Shown here one piece after another: positions 1-7,149 of a stretch of 12,784 nt of DNA. Below the pieces are notes generated by a model that was not told where the DNA came from, made no database searches, and saw only the letters and a program-made list of their open reading frames with translations. Every line of letters begins with the position of its first letter. Within the stretch, counting starts at the first letter, position 1. The position numbers and the translations under genes are program-made. Origin of the DNA: JACDDK01 sp035689095 (GTDB lineage: Bacteria > Actinomycetota > Rubrobacteria > Rubrobacterales > Rubrobacteraceae); contig DASSMB010000052.1 of the NCBI GenBank assembly GCA_035689095.1, positions 1 to 12,784 on the forward strand. Reading direction: 5' to 3'.

Positions 1-1
1 C

Positions 2-97
2 GAATCAATCCACCAACTCAGAGATGAGTTGACGGTCTTCAAGAAAGAGCATCCGGATTTACCCTGGAATGGTGGTGACTCTGGAACCAATCAGTAG
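2..97 (+). CDS. C-terminal end of an unidentified protein (partial)
   Basis: An open frame enters from the left edge and runs 31 codons to a TAG at 95-97. The visible tail is hydrophilic (LRDELTVFKKEHPDLPW, then a Gly/Ser/Asn-rich end), as expected for a soluble protein's C-terminus. It lies 38 bases before the methyltransferase start on the same strand, so the two could be co-transcribed. The stretch is noticeably more AT-rich than the rest of the window. Too little remains to name a family, and an open frame of this length could occur by chance. Confidence 0.35.
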   Translation, partial: ESIHQLRDELTVFKKEHPDLPWNGGDSGTNQ

Positions 98-135
98 GGT
101 TCTGCAAGCGGCGATCTCTCACAGAGGATAATTAA

Positions 136-822
136 TTGCCAGAGATTGATGCCATGTCTATTATCGAAGCGGTGTTTCCAGAACTCTCAGGGAGGCACAT
201 TCTCGATGTCGGTTGCGGCAAGGGTGCTCTTGCGCGTGCCTTGTCGGTGCGGGGGGTGCGGGTCGTTGGGGTGGATCCAAACGGCGAAGCTCTGAAGGCC
301 GCGCGTCAGACCGCGCCGACGGCGGAGTTTTATATGGCCGGCGCTGAAGCGCTGCCGTTCGCGGATCGCACCTTTGATGGTGTGATCTTCCTGAACTCCC
401 TGCATCACGTGCCGGAATCCGTTATGCGCCGGGCCTTGCTGGAGGCAGCGCGCGTCGTCATTTCTGTGGGTCCTGTAATCGTCATTGAGCCGCTTGCTGA
501 AGGCTCTCTGTTCTCCGTGTTGCGGTTGGTGGAGGATGAGACGGGGGTTCGCGCCGCCGCGCAGGAGGCCGTCAGGGAAGCTCTGGATGACGGAACGTTC
601 GGGCAGCTCAACCGCATCGAATATCTACGGTATGATCGATACACGGACGTAGACGAGTTACTGAGCCATGTCATCTCCGTGAACCCTTCGCGTGCTGAAG
701 TTGCCAGGGAACGCCGGGCCGAGGTCGAAGCCGCTTTCCTGCGCTGCGCGCAGGCGGCCGCGGATGGACGAATGACTCTGGAGCAGCCGATGCGCGCGCA
801 CGTCATGGCCGTGACGGTGTGA
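136..822 (+). CDS. class I SAM-dependent methyltransferase (Methyltransf_11 type)
   Basis: 228-residue Rossmann-fold methyltransferase that should transfer a methyl group from S-adenosylmethionine to an unknown small molecule or lipid. Motif I (ILDVGCGKG) lies at residues 22-30, the acidic residue binding the SAM ribose is D47 in VVGVDPN, the GAEALPFAD segment is at 69-77, and the NSLHHV motif at 87-92 precedes the substrate-binding half. This layout resembles UbiE/Methyltransf_11 proteins, and the C-terminal half gives no substrate clue. The start is a TTG chosen because AGAGGA lies 7 bases upstream. An ATG at 154 is an alternative without such a site. The gene ends one base from the stop of the convergent membrane-protein gene. 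Family assignment is firm; substrate unknown. Confidence 0.88.
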   Translation: MPEIDAMSIIEAVFPELSGRHILDVGCGKGALARALSVRGVRVVGVDPNGEALKAARQTAPTAEFYMAGAEALPFADRTFDGVIFLNSLHHVPESVMRRALLEAARVVISVGPVIVIEPLAEGSLFSVLRLVEDETGVRAAAQEAVREALDDGTFGQLNRIEYLRYDRYTDVDELLSHVISVNPSRAEVARERRAEVEAAFLRCAQAAADGRMTLEQPMRAHVMAVTV

Positions 823-823
823 C

Positions 824-1669
824 TCACCCGGAAGGGCGGCGCGTAGACGTGTTGCCAGGGTCTTCCGGGTGTCGTGCCTGCTCTTCGCTCGTCTCGACGA
901 GATCCCAGAAGTCCTTCTCTTTCGTGTCTTCCGGCAGCCGGGAGTGCAGGACGTAGATTACCCCCCAGATCGCGAACCCCATCGCCAGGAACTCCGGGAT
1001 GCCGAGGGCCACGCGGGTTATGGCGTTGACCCGCGCCACCTGGGAGTTGAACTCGCCCGTGCCGAAGGAAGCGGTGACTATACAGAGGTTGAGCAGGAAG
1101 TTGGCGACGCTGGTTGCGGCGTTTAACAGGGAGATCATGGCGGTGCTCGCTACGAGAGCCCGCGCTACCGGGCGCTCGGCGAGGAGACGAACCAGCGAGG
1201 CTTCCTGCTCTGGGGTTTGAGGATCTAGACCCTGGGCTACGAAGGCGCCGACCAGGGGACGCCCGACCAGCGCAGAGCCGCCGAAGACGAGGGCCGTCAG
1301 GACGCCGCCGACGCTATCCTTGAGGGCGAAGAGCGTCCCGTCCACGAACCAGAATGCCAGGAGACCGCGTACGATCGCGCTGAGTCCCAGGAAGCCGGTG
1401 ATGAAGTTGAAGCGCCGGGTGACGAACAGCAGGTCTATGAGCACCCATCCGACGGGAACGAGAGCCGAGACGACATAGGCGGGAACCGCGCCGAGAGGGT
1501 CGCTCAGGTAGGAGAGAACGAGTATCGGGACGACGGCCCCCAGCACTATGTCCAGCACGAGCTTTAGCGAGCGGTTCGTGATCCGTTGCCTCTCTCCGGG
1601 TTGTGGCTGTACGGCGCCCAGTATGACCGGAAGGAGCCGGGATATCCGGGGTGGGCGCACGTATCTCAT
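824..1669 (-). CDS. VC0807-family multi-pass membrane protein
   Basis: 281-residue integral membrane protein of unknown function. About six hydrophobic segments are visible, near residues 37-55, 62-82, 88-110, 118-135, 172-200 and 218-241, with a charged C-terminal tail. The phrases ALVPVGWVLIDLL, LKDSVGGVLTALVFGGSALVGRPLV and a Pro/Glu-rich mid-loop match the VC0807 family as I know it; this is recognition from memory, not a search. The ATG at 1669 was chosen over a longer frame reaching 1753 because AAGGAAG sits just upstream and the extension is basic, low-complexity sequence. Four CGGGACA copies lie upstream. It is divergent from the stand-alone response regulator and convergent with the methyltransferase. 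No catalytic motif was seen. Confidence 0.8.
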   Translation of the reverse strand: MRYVRPPRISRLLPVILGAVQPQPGERQRITNRSLKLVLDIVLGAVVPILVLSYLSDPLGAVPAYVVSALVPVGWVLIDLLFVTRRFNFITGFLGLSAIVRGLLAFWFVDGTLFALKDSVGGVLTALVFGGSALVGRPLVGAFVAQGLDPQTPEQEASLVRLLAERPVARALVASTAMISLLNAATSVANFLLNLCIVTASFGTGEFNSQVARVNAITRVALGIPEFLAMGFAIWGVIYVLHSRLPEDTKEKDFWDLVETSEEQARHPEDPGNTSTRRPSG

Positions 1670-1690
1670 TTTCTTCCTTGCGTAGCAAAC

Positions 1691-1752
1691 CGGGACAAAC
1701 CGGGACAAAGTTCCCGGCGCTTTCGGGACACCGCTCCGATGACGGCGGGACA
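1691..1752. repeat. four direct copies of CGGGACA in a divergent gap
   Basis: CGGGACA occurs at 1691-1697, 1701-1707, 1724-1730 and 1746-1752, giving start-to-start spacings of 10, 23 and 22 bases. The first two belong to a longer duplication of AACCGGGACAAA. The copies sit 22-83 bases upstream of the VC0807-family gene start and 129-190 bases upstream of the response regulator start. Spacing close to one and two helical turns suggests same-face protein binding. No regulator is identified, and a chance cluster in GC-rich DNA cannot be excluded. Confidence 0.4.
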
Positions 1753-1880
1753 CTCGTAGGCGTAAGGTTCGGTTGAAGGACGAATGAGGCGGCGAGTGAA
1801 GGAAGTGTCGTGTGCGTACTCACAGGTCTCGAATCAGTGTTCCGCAGTCCTGGCTGCGCTGCTACGAGGAGGATATGCTC

Positions 1881-2315
1881 GTGAAGGCGCCGACAATCTT
1901 GCTCGTGGAGGACAGTCCGGACGACGAGTTGCTGACTATGCGCGCTCTTAGGAAGAACGGCATGGGCGAGGCGGTGGCGGTGGCCCGCGACGGCGCCGAG
2001 GCTATCGAGTATCTGCGTAATGCGCGCTCGCTGCCCGGTCTGGTGCTGCTGGACGCGAAGCTGCCGGGTATGAGCGGTATGGAGGTTCTGAGGATCATCC
2101 GGGCCGACGAGCGGATGAAGTCCCTGTTCGTGGCGGTGCTGACCTCCCACGACGAGGGCGGGCTGATGACGGGCGACCAATACCTGCGGGCCGACCTGTT
2201 CATCCGCAAGGGTGTGAACTACGATCAGTTTTCGGATGAGATCCGCGCCCTGAAACCGCTCCTGACCGAGGTGATCGCCCGCCGGAATAGTCCCTGCGCC
2301 GGTCCGATTTCTTGA
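1881..2315 (+). CDS. single-domain response regulator (CheY/Rcp1-like)
   Basis: 144-residue cytoplasmic receiver domain with no output domain. The acidic pocket is E10/D11 (ILLVEDSPDDELL), the phospho-acceptor is D58 (LLDAKLPG), and the conserved switch residues are T88 (AVLTS) and K110 (FIRKG). The VEDSPDDELL opening and insertions after it resemble Rcp1-type regulators, often partners of phytochrome-like or hybrid kinases. The GTG at 1881 is preferred because AGGAGG at 1867-1872 sits 8 bases upstream; the ATG at 1875 would leave only 2 bases. It is first in a run of same-strand signalling genes. No partner kinase is adjacent; the next kinase, at 2908, has its own NarL-type regulator. Output is presumably through protein-protein contact. 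Confidence 0.88.
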   Translation: MKAPTILLVEDSPDDELLTMRALRKNGMGEAVAVARDGAEAIEYLRNARSLPGLVLLDAKLPGMSGMEVLRIIRADERMKSLFVAVLTSHDEGGLMTGDQYLRADLFIRKGVNYDQFSDEIRALKPLLTEVIARRNSPCAGPIS

Positions 2316-2321
2316 TGACCG

Positions 2322-2350
2322 TTCCGCTGTATGAAGGTTTCGTTTATAGT
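2322..2350 (+). promoter_or_regulatory. candidate promoter for the 2452-2850 gene
   Basis: TATAGT at 2345-2350 is a fair -10 hexamer, with TTCCGC at 2322-2327 as a poor -35 at a 17-base spacing. It lies about 100 bases upstream of the ATG at 2452, in the gap after the response regulator. This is pattern matching only; the weak -35 makes it tentative. Confidence 0.25.
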
Positions 2351-2451
2351 GTTTTGAAGCAGGGGTGACAACCGGAGGAGGGTTCCGCGGCGGGTTGGCG
2401 GGAGTAATCCTTCGCTGCCGGGCAAGAGGGACCATGAGAGGAGAGCGCGGC

Positions 2452-2850
2452 ATGTCCAACGAGAACAGGGATCTGGTCAGGAGAGCATTCGAAGCCTGCC
2501 AGCAGGCGGACACCACCACGTTAAAACAATGCTTCAGCTATGACCGAAGTGTACAGATACAGGGCCTCGCCAGGCCCAATCCTTATCCCGCCGGATCAAA
2601 CGTGGACCTTCACTACGATACGCCGGTCGAGGAGGCGAACAGTAAGGTACGGACCAGCTACCGGCTGAAGACAGACGACGGCTCCGAGTACCATGCCGAG
2701 GTCGTTGACACCATCGAGAACAAAAAGATCTCCTCCAGCGTCGTTACCTGGACGGACTGGGACCCTTCGGGAAACCCGGAGGACGACGCGGCCTGGTACG
2801 AGGGCAAGTATGGGTGGTGGGGATGGCCCTTCGGCAGGGGATGGTGGTAG
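2452..2850 (+). CDS. hypothetical protein with Trp-rich C-terminus
   Basis: 132-residue protein I do not recognise. The ATG at 2452 has a GAGAGGAGAG Shine-Dalgarno stretch 8 bases upstream, so the longer frame from 2365 was not used. The N-terminus (ENRDLVRRAFEACQQADT) resembles the first helix of SnoaL/NTF2-like proteins, where such a helix precedes a cone-shaped sheet, but the rest does not obviously follow that fold. A Pro/Asn-rich stretch lies at 41-52 and a strand-like region at 66-100. The final 18 residues are strikingly aromatic, ending WWGWPFGRGWW; eight Trp fall after residue 99. No signal peptide or membrane segment was seen. Its position between a response regulator and a kinase suggests, without proving, a signalling or stress context. 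Confidence 0.7.
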   Translation: MSNENRDLVRRAFEACQQADTTTLKQCFSYDRSVQIQGLARPNPYPAGSNVDLHYDTPVEEANSKVRTSYRLKTDDGSEYHAEVVDTIENKKISSSVVTWTDWDPSGNPEDDAAWYEGKYGWWGWPFGRGWW

Positions 2851-2907
2851 CCGGAGGAACACGGTCGAGCGGGCAGCCGTGAGCCGGAGCCTGGGGCGCT
2901 TCGCCCG

Positions 2908-5115
2908 ATGAACTTGAGACACCACGCGATCAATAGGCGCGGCCGCGGCTGGCGGCGCGCGCTCGCTCCGGGACGGGACTCCGCGGTGAACGCGAACGAG
3001 CCGTTACCAGCCCTGCGCGGGCATCGGCTCGCCGCCGCGAGGACTATATGGGTGGTTGTGGTCCTGGCGGCGCTGGCGGTCTTCGCGGCCGGCTTGCCGG
3101 CGTACTACGATCAGATCGTCCAGGCCGCAGCGGCGAACACTAGTAGGGGCGCCGGGTTGCGGGATAACCTGGGGAGTCTCGGGCTCTCCGTGGGATTCTA
3201 TGCGGGGTGGTTCGGAGTCGTGATCCCCGTCGTGATGGCGGCGGCGTTCTCGCTGGTGGCGGCCGTGATCTTCTGGCGCAGGTCCGACGAGCCGATGGCC
3301 TTGTTCGTATCGCTGCTGCTCGCGCTCTTCGGAGCGACCCGCTCGGACGCCAACGAGGCGCTCGCGCAGGTCCACTCCGGCCTCGGACCTCTGAGCAGCG
3401 CCCTCGAATCGTTGAGCGTCGTCTCCGTCTTTGCCTTCCTCTTCGTCTTCCCGAACGGACGCTTCGTGCCGCGCTGGACGAGGTGGCTGGTGGTCCCCGC
3501 CGCGGCGTACTCTCTCCTCACCTCCGTCGTACCGGACTCCAGTCTGGACCCCAAGCACTGGTCCGGCCTGCCGTACACGGCTTTCTTCGGGGTCTGGTTC
3601 CTGGGTGGCGCGGTAGCCCAGGTCTACCGTTACCGGCGGGTCTCGGGTCCGGTAGAGCGCCAGCAGACGAAGTGGGTCTTCGCCGGTTTCACGGCAGCGC
3701 TCGCAGCTTACCTCGGCATGATCCTGCTCTTCTTCATCGTCCTGACGCCGCCGGAGCCCGGCACGCTCCCGGACTTCGTGCTGGGCACGGTCTTCTACTG
3801 CTCGACGCTCTTCATCCCGATCTCGATAGGCGTGGCGATCCTGCGCTACCGCCTCTGGGATATAGACGTCATCATCAACCGGGCGCTGGTCTACGGCGCG
3901 CTGACGGCCATCATCCTCGCGCTCTACGCTCTCGTAGTAGGCGGACTCGGTTTGTTCTTGCAGGGACGCGGCAACACGCTCGCCTCGCTCCTGGCGGTCG
4001 GACTGGTCGCCGTGATCTTCGCGCCGCTTCGCAACCGGCTGCAGCGCGCGGTGAACCGCCTTATGTACGGTGAGCGCGACGACCCTTACGCCGTGCTCTC
4101 GCGCCTCGGCCGCCGGCTCGACGCAGCCCTCGAACCGGGGATGGTCTTGCCGACCATCGTCGAGACGGTCGCGGCCGCGCTTAGGTTGCCCTACGCCGCC
4201 ATAGAGCTAAAGAGCCAGGACGGCTTCGAGCTGGCCGCCGCCCACGGAGACCCCACGGACGAGCAGACCTTCCTGCCGCTCTCCTATGGAGGAGAGACCG
4301 TGGGACGGCTCGTCCTCGCGCCCCGCGCGCCGGGCGAGGCTTTCAGCCCGGCCGACAGGAGCCTTCTGGAGGACCTCGCCCGCAACGCCGAGGTCGCCGT
4401 TCACGCCGTACGGCTCACCGCTGACTTGCAGCGCTCGCGTGAGCGGCTGGTCAGCGCCCGCGAGGAGGAGCGGCGGCGTCTCAGGCGCGACCTGCACGAC
4501 GGCCTGGGGCCGACACTCGCAAGCCTCGGGCTCGGCATAGACGTAACCCTGAAGATACTCGAAGAGAACCCGGAGGAGGCCGAGGCGATACTGCGCCAGC
4601 TCAAGAGCCAGACCAAGGATGCCGTGGTGGATATAAGGCGGCTGGTCTACGACCTCCGGCCGCCAGCGCTCGACGACCTGGGGCTCGTTGCCGCCATCCG
4701 GGAGCAGGCCGCGAACCAGGGCATCCTAGCCAGCGAACTGACCTCCGGCGGGGCGAGGCGCAACAGCGGACTCGTATTCGAGATCGAGGCTCCAGCGGAG
4801 CTTCCGCCGTTGTCCGCGGCGGTCGAGGTAGCGTGCTACAGGATCGTCCAGGAGGCCATCACCAACATCGTGCGCCACGCCCGCGCCTCAAACTGCCGCG
4901 TGAGGATCACGGTAGATAAGAGCATAAGGATGCTTGAGATAGAGGTGTCGGACGACGGGATCGGGATGCCGGAAGACCGCAGAGCGGGGGTCGGCCTGAG
5001 CTCGATGTCCGAGCGGGCGGAAGAGTTGGGAGGCAGACTGCTGGTGGAGCCAGCGCCCGGTGGAGGCACGCGCGTGCTGGCCCGGCTGCCGCTATTGACC
5101 AAGGAGGACGGATAG
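2908..5115 (+). CDS. membrane sensor histidine kinase, NarL family (GAF-HisKA_3-HATPase)
   Basis: About 735 residues. The N-terminal half holds roughly eight to ten membrane helices (near 47-65, 98-123, 128-145, 168-184, 192-208, 224-240, 258-280, 290-312, 328-350, 357-373). Next come the linker seen in many actinobacterial and Chloroflexi kinases (ILRYRLWDIDVIINRALVYG; RLMYGERDDPYAVLSRLG), a GAF-like domain (about 405-505), a HisKA_3 dimerisation helix with phospho-acceptor H530 (RRDLHDGLGPTLA), and an HATPase_c domain with N-box E649/N653, DDGIGM at 682-687 and GGGT at 718-721. It should autophosphorylate and pass phosphate to the regulator at 5117. The input signal is unknown. The start is uncertain: the ATG at 2908 lacks a clear ribosome site, and a GTG at 2986 (VNANEPLPALRG) would remove a basic 26-residue extension and may be the true start. 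Confidence 0.92.
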   Translation: MNLRHHAINRRGRGWRRALAPGRDSAVNANEPLPALRGHRLAAARTIWVVVVLAALAVFAAGLPAYYDQIVQAAAANTSRGAGLRDNLGSLGLSVGFYAGWFGVVIPVVMAAAFSLVAAVIFWRRSDEPMALFVSLLLALFGATRSDANEALAQVHSGLGPLSSALESLSVVSVFAFLFVFPNGRFVPRWTRWLVVPAAAYSLLTSVVPDSSLDPKHWSGLPYTAFFGVWFLGGAVAQVYRYRRVSGPVERQQTKWVFAGFTAALAAYLGMILLFFIVLTPPEPGTLPDFVLGTVFYCSTLFIPISIGVAILRYRLWDIDVIINRALVYGALTAIILALYALVVGGLGLFLQGRGNTLASLLAVGLVAVIFAPLRNRLQRAVNRLMYGERDDPYAVLSRLGRRLDAALEPGMVLPTIVETVAAALRLPYAAIELKSQDGFELAAAHGDPTDEQTFLPLSYGGETVGRLVLAPRAPGEAFSPADRSLLEDLARNAEVAVHAVRLTADLQRSRERLVSAREEERRRLRRDLHDGLGPTLASLGLGIDVTLKILEENPEEAEAILRQLKSQTKDAVVDIRRLVYDLRPPALDDLGLVAAIREQAANQGILASELTSGGARRNSGLVFEIEAPAELPPLSAAVEVACYRIVQEAITNIVRHARASNCRVRITVDKSIRMLEIEVSDDGIGMPEDRRAGVGLSSMSERAEELGGRLLVEPAPGGGTRVLARLPLLTKEDG
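5101..5107 (+). promoter_or_regulatory. ribosome binding site embedded in the kinase C-terminus
   Basis: AAGGAGG overlaps the final kinase codons (Lys-Glu-Asp-Gly-stop) and lies 9 bases before the GTG start at 5117. The kinase TAG (5113-5115) is separated from that GTG by one base. This fixes the start of the response regulator and implies translational coupling of the pair. Confidence 0.85.
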
Positions 5116-5116
5116 G

Positions 5117-5791
5117 GTGGCCGACCGGCGAGACCCATCAGAGAAGACGCGGGTCCTGATCGCCGACGATCATGCCCTGTTCCGCTACGGGCTAAAGGCG
5201 ATGCTGCGCTCGGAGCCGGGTTTCGAGGTGGCGGGGGAGGCGGAGACCGGCGAGAAGGCGGTGGATCTCACCCGCGAGCTAAAGCCCGATGTCGTGCTCA
5301 TGGACATACAGATGCCGGGCATCAACGGCATAGAGGCGACGCGCAGGATCCTCGAGTCCGACCCTGATACAGGAATAGTCGTAGTCACGATGTTCGGGGA
5401 GGATGATTCTGTCTTCGCCGCGATGCGGGCCGGGGCCCGCGGCTACGTGCTTAAGGGCGCCGACGCGGAAGAGGTCCTGAAAGTGCTGCGTGCCGTTGCG
5501 GACGGCGAGGCCCACTTCGGGCCGGACATAGCGCGCCGGCTAAGAGGGTTCTTCTCCGCGCCTCGTCCGCGTCCCGAGGAGGCCTTCCCCGAGCTGACCG
5601 CCCGCGAACGCGAGGTCCTGGATCTCATAGCCAGCGGCCTGCCGAACGCGGAGATTGCGACCCGCCTCTACCTGAGCGAGAAGACCGTTCGTAACAACGT
5701 CTCGGCGATCTTCCTGAAGCTGCGGGTCGCCGACCGTGCGCAGGCGATAGTCCGCGCCCGGGAGGCCGGCATGGGCCGCGGCAATGCTTGA
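5117..5791 (+). CDS. NarL/FixJ-type response regulator (REC plus LuxR HTH)
   Basis: 224-residue two-domain transcription factor. The receiver domain (about 11-128) has the acidic pair D17/D18 (IADDHALFR), phospho-acceptor D63 (VVLMDIQMPG), T91 (VVVTMF) and K113 (YVLKG), so every residue needed for phosphorylation is present. The LuxR-type helix-turn-helix spans about 158-215 (LTAREREVLDLIASGLPNAEIATRLYLSEKTVRNN split over two helices). The GTG start sits 9 bases behind AAGGAGG and one base after the upstream kinase stop, so this is the cognate partner of that kinase. Phosphorylation should drive dimerisation and promoter binding; its targets are not visible here. Length and architecture are normal for the family. 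Confidence 0.95.
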   Translation: MADRRDPSEKTRVLIADDHALFRYGLKAMLRSEPGFEVAGEAETGEKAVDLTRELKPDVVLMDIQMPGINGIEATRRILESDPDTGIVVVTMFGEDDSVFAAMRAGARGYVLKGADAEEVLKVLRAVADGEAHFGPDIARRLRGFFSAPRPRPEEAFPELTAREREVLDLIASGLPNAEIATRLYLSEKTVRNNVSAIFLKLRVADRAQAIVRAREAGMGRGNA

Positions 5792-5847
5792 AAGCTCTAC
5801 CGGCACGGAGCAGTAGCGAGTTGCAGCGTTACGCTCTTGCTGGTCTT

Positions 5848-6213
5848 CTATGTAGAGGTGGCGAACTGTTGATCGGCCAGGGTCCCCGACAAGAAGTCGA
5901 CTGTGGACACGAGGTCCGAGAGGCCAGTACCGCTGACGAACAGGCGCCTATCGGGGTCGTCGGCGCCGCGGATCGAGGCCAGCCAGTAGCCGTTTGGGGA
6001 GAGTTGGATCCAGGCTACCCCGCCACTCCTGGCCGCCGGTGTGGTCTGGCTGCAGATCACGAGGTCGGGCGCCAGGCGGGATGCGGCGTTTTCGATGCAC
6101 GCCGGTTCCGTGGACTCCACTTCGACGGATGGGTGGAGCGGTCGCAGCGCCGTCGCGACAGCCTCCCGGTGAAAGCTCTGCTCGGTCGCCAATAGCACGC
6201 GTAGGGCGTTCAT
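5848..6213 (-). CDS. receiver-like protein lacking phosphorylation residues
   Basis: 121-residue hypothetical protein with the strand/helix rhythm of a response-regulator receiver: ALRVLLATEQSFHREAVATAL at the start and LAPDLVICSQT about 60 residues in. The acidic pair after strand 1 is replaced by Thr-Glu, the expected phospho-acceptor after strand 3 (DLVICSQ) is Ser/Gln, and no conserved Lys is evident. It should therefore not work as a classical phospho-receiver. Similar short proteins seem familiar from Rubrobacter genomes, from memory only. The ATG at 6213 was chosen because homology-like sequence begins there; an in-frame ATG at 6249 would add 12 residues, and neither has a strong ribosome site. 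It converges on the NarL-type regulator with a 56-base gap. Function unknown; it may be a protein-interaction or ligand-binding module. Confidence 0.65.
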   Translation of the reverse strand: MNALRVLLATEQSFHREAVATALRPLHPSVEVESTEPACIENAASRLAPDLVICSQTTPAARSGGVAWIQLSPNGYWLASIRGADDPDRRLFVSGTGLSDLVSTVDFLSGTLADQQFATST

Positions 6214-6365
6214 GTAACCAACGATACCCGGTGCGGGAGGTCTCCACATGGGCCAAACGCGCTATTTTTTTCTGGCGTGTTTGTGTTAGCTCATTTGAGC
6301 CAGGACGAGCGGGGAAGTGGATCCGGGCCGTCCCTTGTGTCTGACCGGGAGGTGTGACCGGGCTG

Positions 6366-7145
6366 TCATCGGCCGTCCGCCCTGACTCGCCGGTTCCGCA
6401 GGAGGAGGAGCCCGTACAGGACGAAACCGAGGGTGCTGATCCAGACCAGTATCGGGTACTTGGTAGAGCCCAGCGCGGCGACGGTGGGGACGTAGGCCAG
6501 CGCGGCGTGGACGCCGACCACGGGCCAGATGGAAGCGGTGCGCCACCGGAGCGCGCCATACGTGAACCCGCCGCACGCAGCCACGGCGCTCAGGCGGATC
6601 GCCTCGGGAAGCGCGTCGTTGGTGGAGCGCGCTAGGTAGAGAGCGCCGGTCAGCAACGAGGTGACTACGACAGCCCACACCGGACCGCGAGGTACGAATA
6701 CTCGCCACAGGAGCCCCCGGAAGACCGCTTCTTCGCCGATGGCGGCTATGAAGACCACGAGCAGACCGGCCACGAGCGGACCCTTATCCGGGAGGAGGAA
6801 ACCATCCGAGAGGGCGAAGGCGCAGACAGCGAGCGGGAAGACGAGCAGGTAGAGTTTTCGCCAGCGCGGCGCCCGGAACCCGGCCTCGCGCCACCAGCCG
6901 AGCGCCGTGAGGAGCAGGGCGGCGAGCGCGAGGGCGAGCACCCAGAACAGGTTGTCTGCGTTCTTGATCGCGGTGATCGCCTGTTGTAGTGGCGAGGGCG
7001 GTTTCAGGGCCTCCGGAGAGAGCCCGGAGACATCGCCGATGGGAGCTGATGGTAGAAGGGTCCTGGCGACAAGAGTGAGGCCGACCAGCGCCGCGAGGAT
7101 TGACAGGGCGAAGAGCAGCGGATGGCGTTGTGCGAAGTCTCTCAA
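6366..7145 (-). CDS. CPBP-family intramembrane glutamic protease homologue
   Basis: 259-residue membrane protein of the CPBP (Abi, Rce1-like) family. The hallmark EExxxR motif is GEEAVFRG with E138, E139 and R143, and the third motif His is H213 (VVGVHAALAY). The second motif, normally FxxxH, reads TGALY with Tyr170 where His is expected, so catalytic competence is doubtful. Helices are predicted near 11-30, 66-84, 98-116, 124-140, 155-171, 184-198, 205-220 and 232-252. The start is a TTG only 4 bases after the TetR stop codon, with no strong ribosome site, which fits translational coupling to that repressor. Family members cleave membrane substrates, process prenylated proteins, or serve in bacteriocin self-immunity; no substrate is suggested here. 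The operon makes it a likely target of the TetR repressor. Confidence 0.85.
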   Translation of the reverse strand: MRDFAQRHPLLFALSILAALVGLTLVARTLLPSAPIGDVSGLSPEALKPPSPLQQAITAIKNADNLFWVLALALAALLLTALGWWREAGFRAPRWRKLYLLVFPLAVCAFALSDGFLLPDKGPLVAGLLVVFIAAIGEEAVFRGLLWRVFVPRGPVWAVVVTSLLTGALYLARSTNDALPEAIRLSAVAACGGFTYGALRWRTASIWPVVGVHAALAYVPTVAALGSTKYPILVWISTLGFVLYGLLLLRNRRVRADGR

Positions 7146-7149
7146 AAAC

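Noticed and set aside
1314..2519. A 401-codon minus-strand open frame spanning the response regulator and part of the VC0807-family gene
   Set aside because: It overlaps two well-supported genes and the divergent repeat region in another frame and shows no domain. Long stop-free frames are expected at this GC content.
3207..4073. A 288-codon plus-strand frame inside the histidine kinase
   Set aside because: Alternate frame of the kinase membrane domain, Arg/Gly/Pro-rich with no domain.
5792..5847. Search for a bidirectional terminator between the convergent regulator and receiver-like genes
   Set aside because: Only an AGCGT-T-ACGCT palindrome (5825-5835), whose one-base centre cannot form a hairpin loop, and a weak 6-bp stem are present, with no T-tract.
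6259..6272. Run of seven T (6265-6271) that could be a plus-strand terminator tail
   Set aside because: No stable GC-rich hairpin lies directly before it, and no plus-strand gene ends nearby. As an A-run on the minus strand it could aid the promoter of the 5848-6213 gene, but no clear hexamers were found.
6289..6300. GCTCA-TT-TGAGC inverted repeat
   Set aside because: A 5-bp arm in a 150-base gap is too weak on its own to call an operator or terminator.
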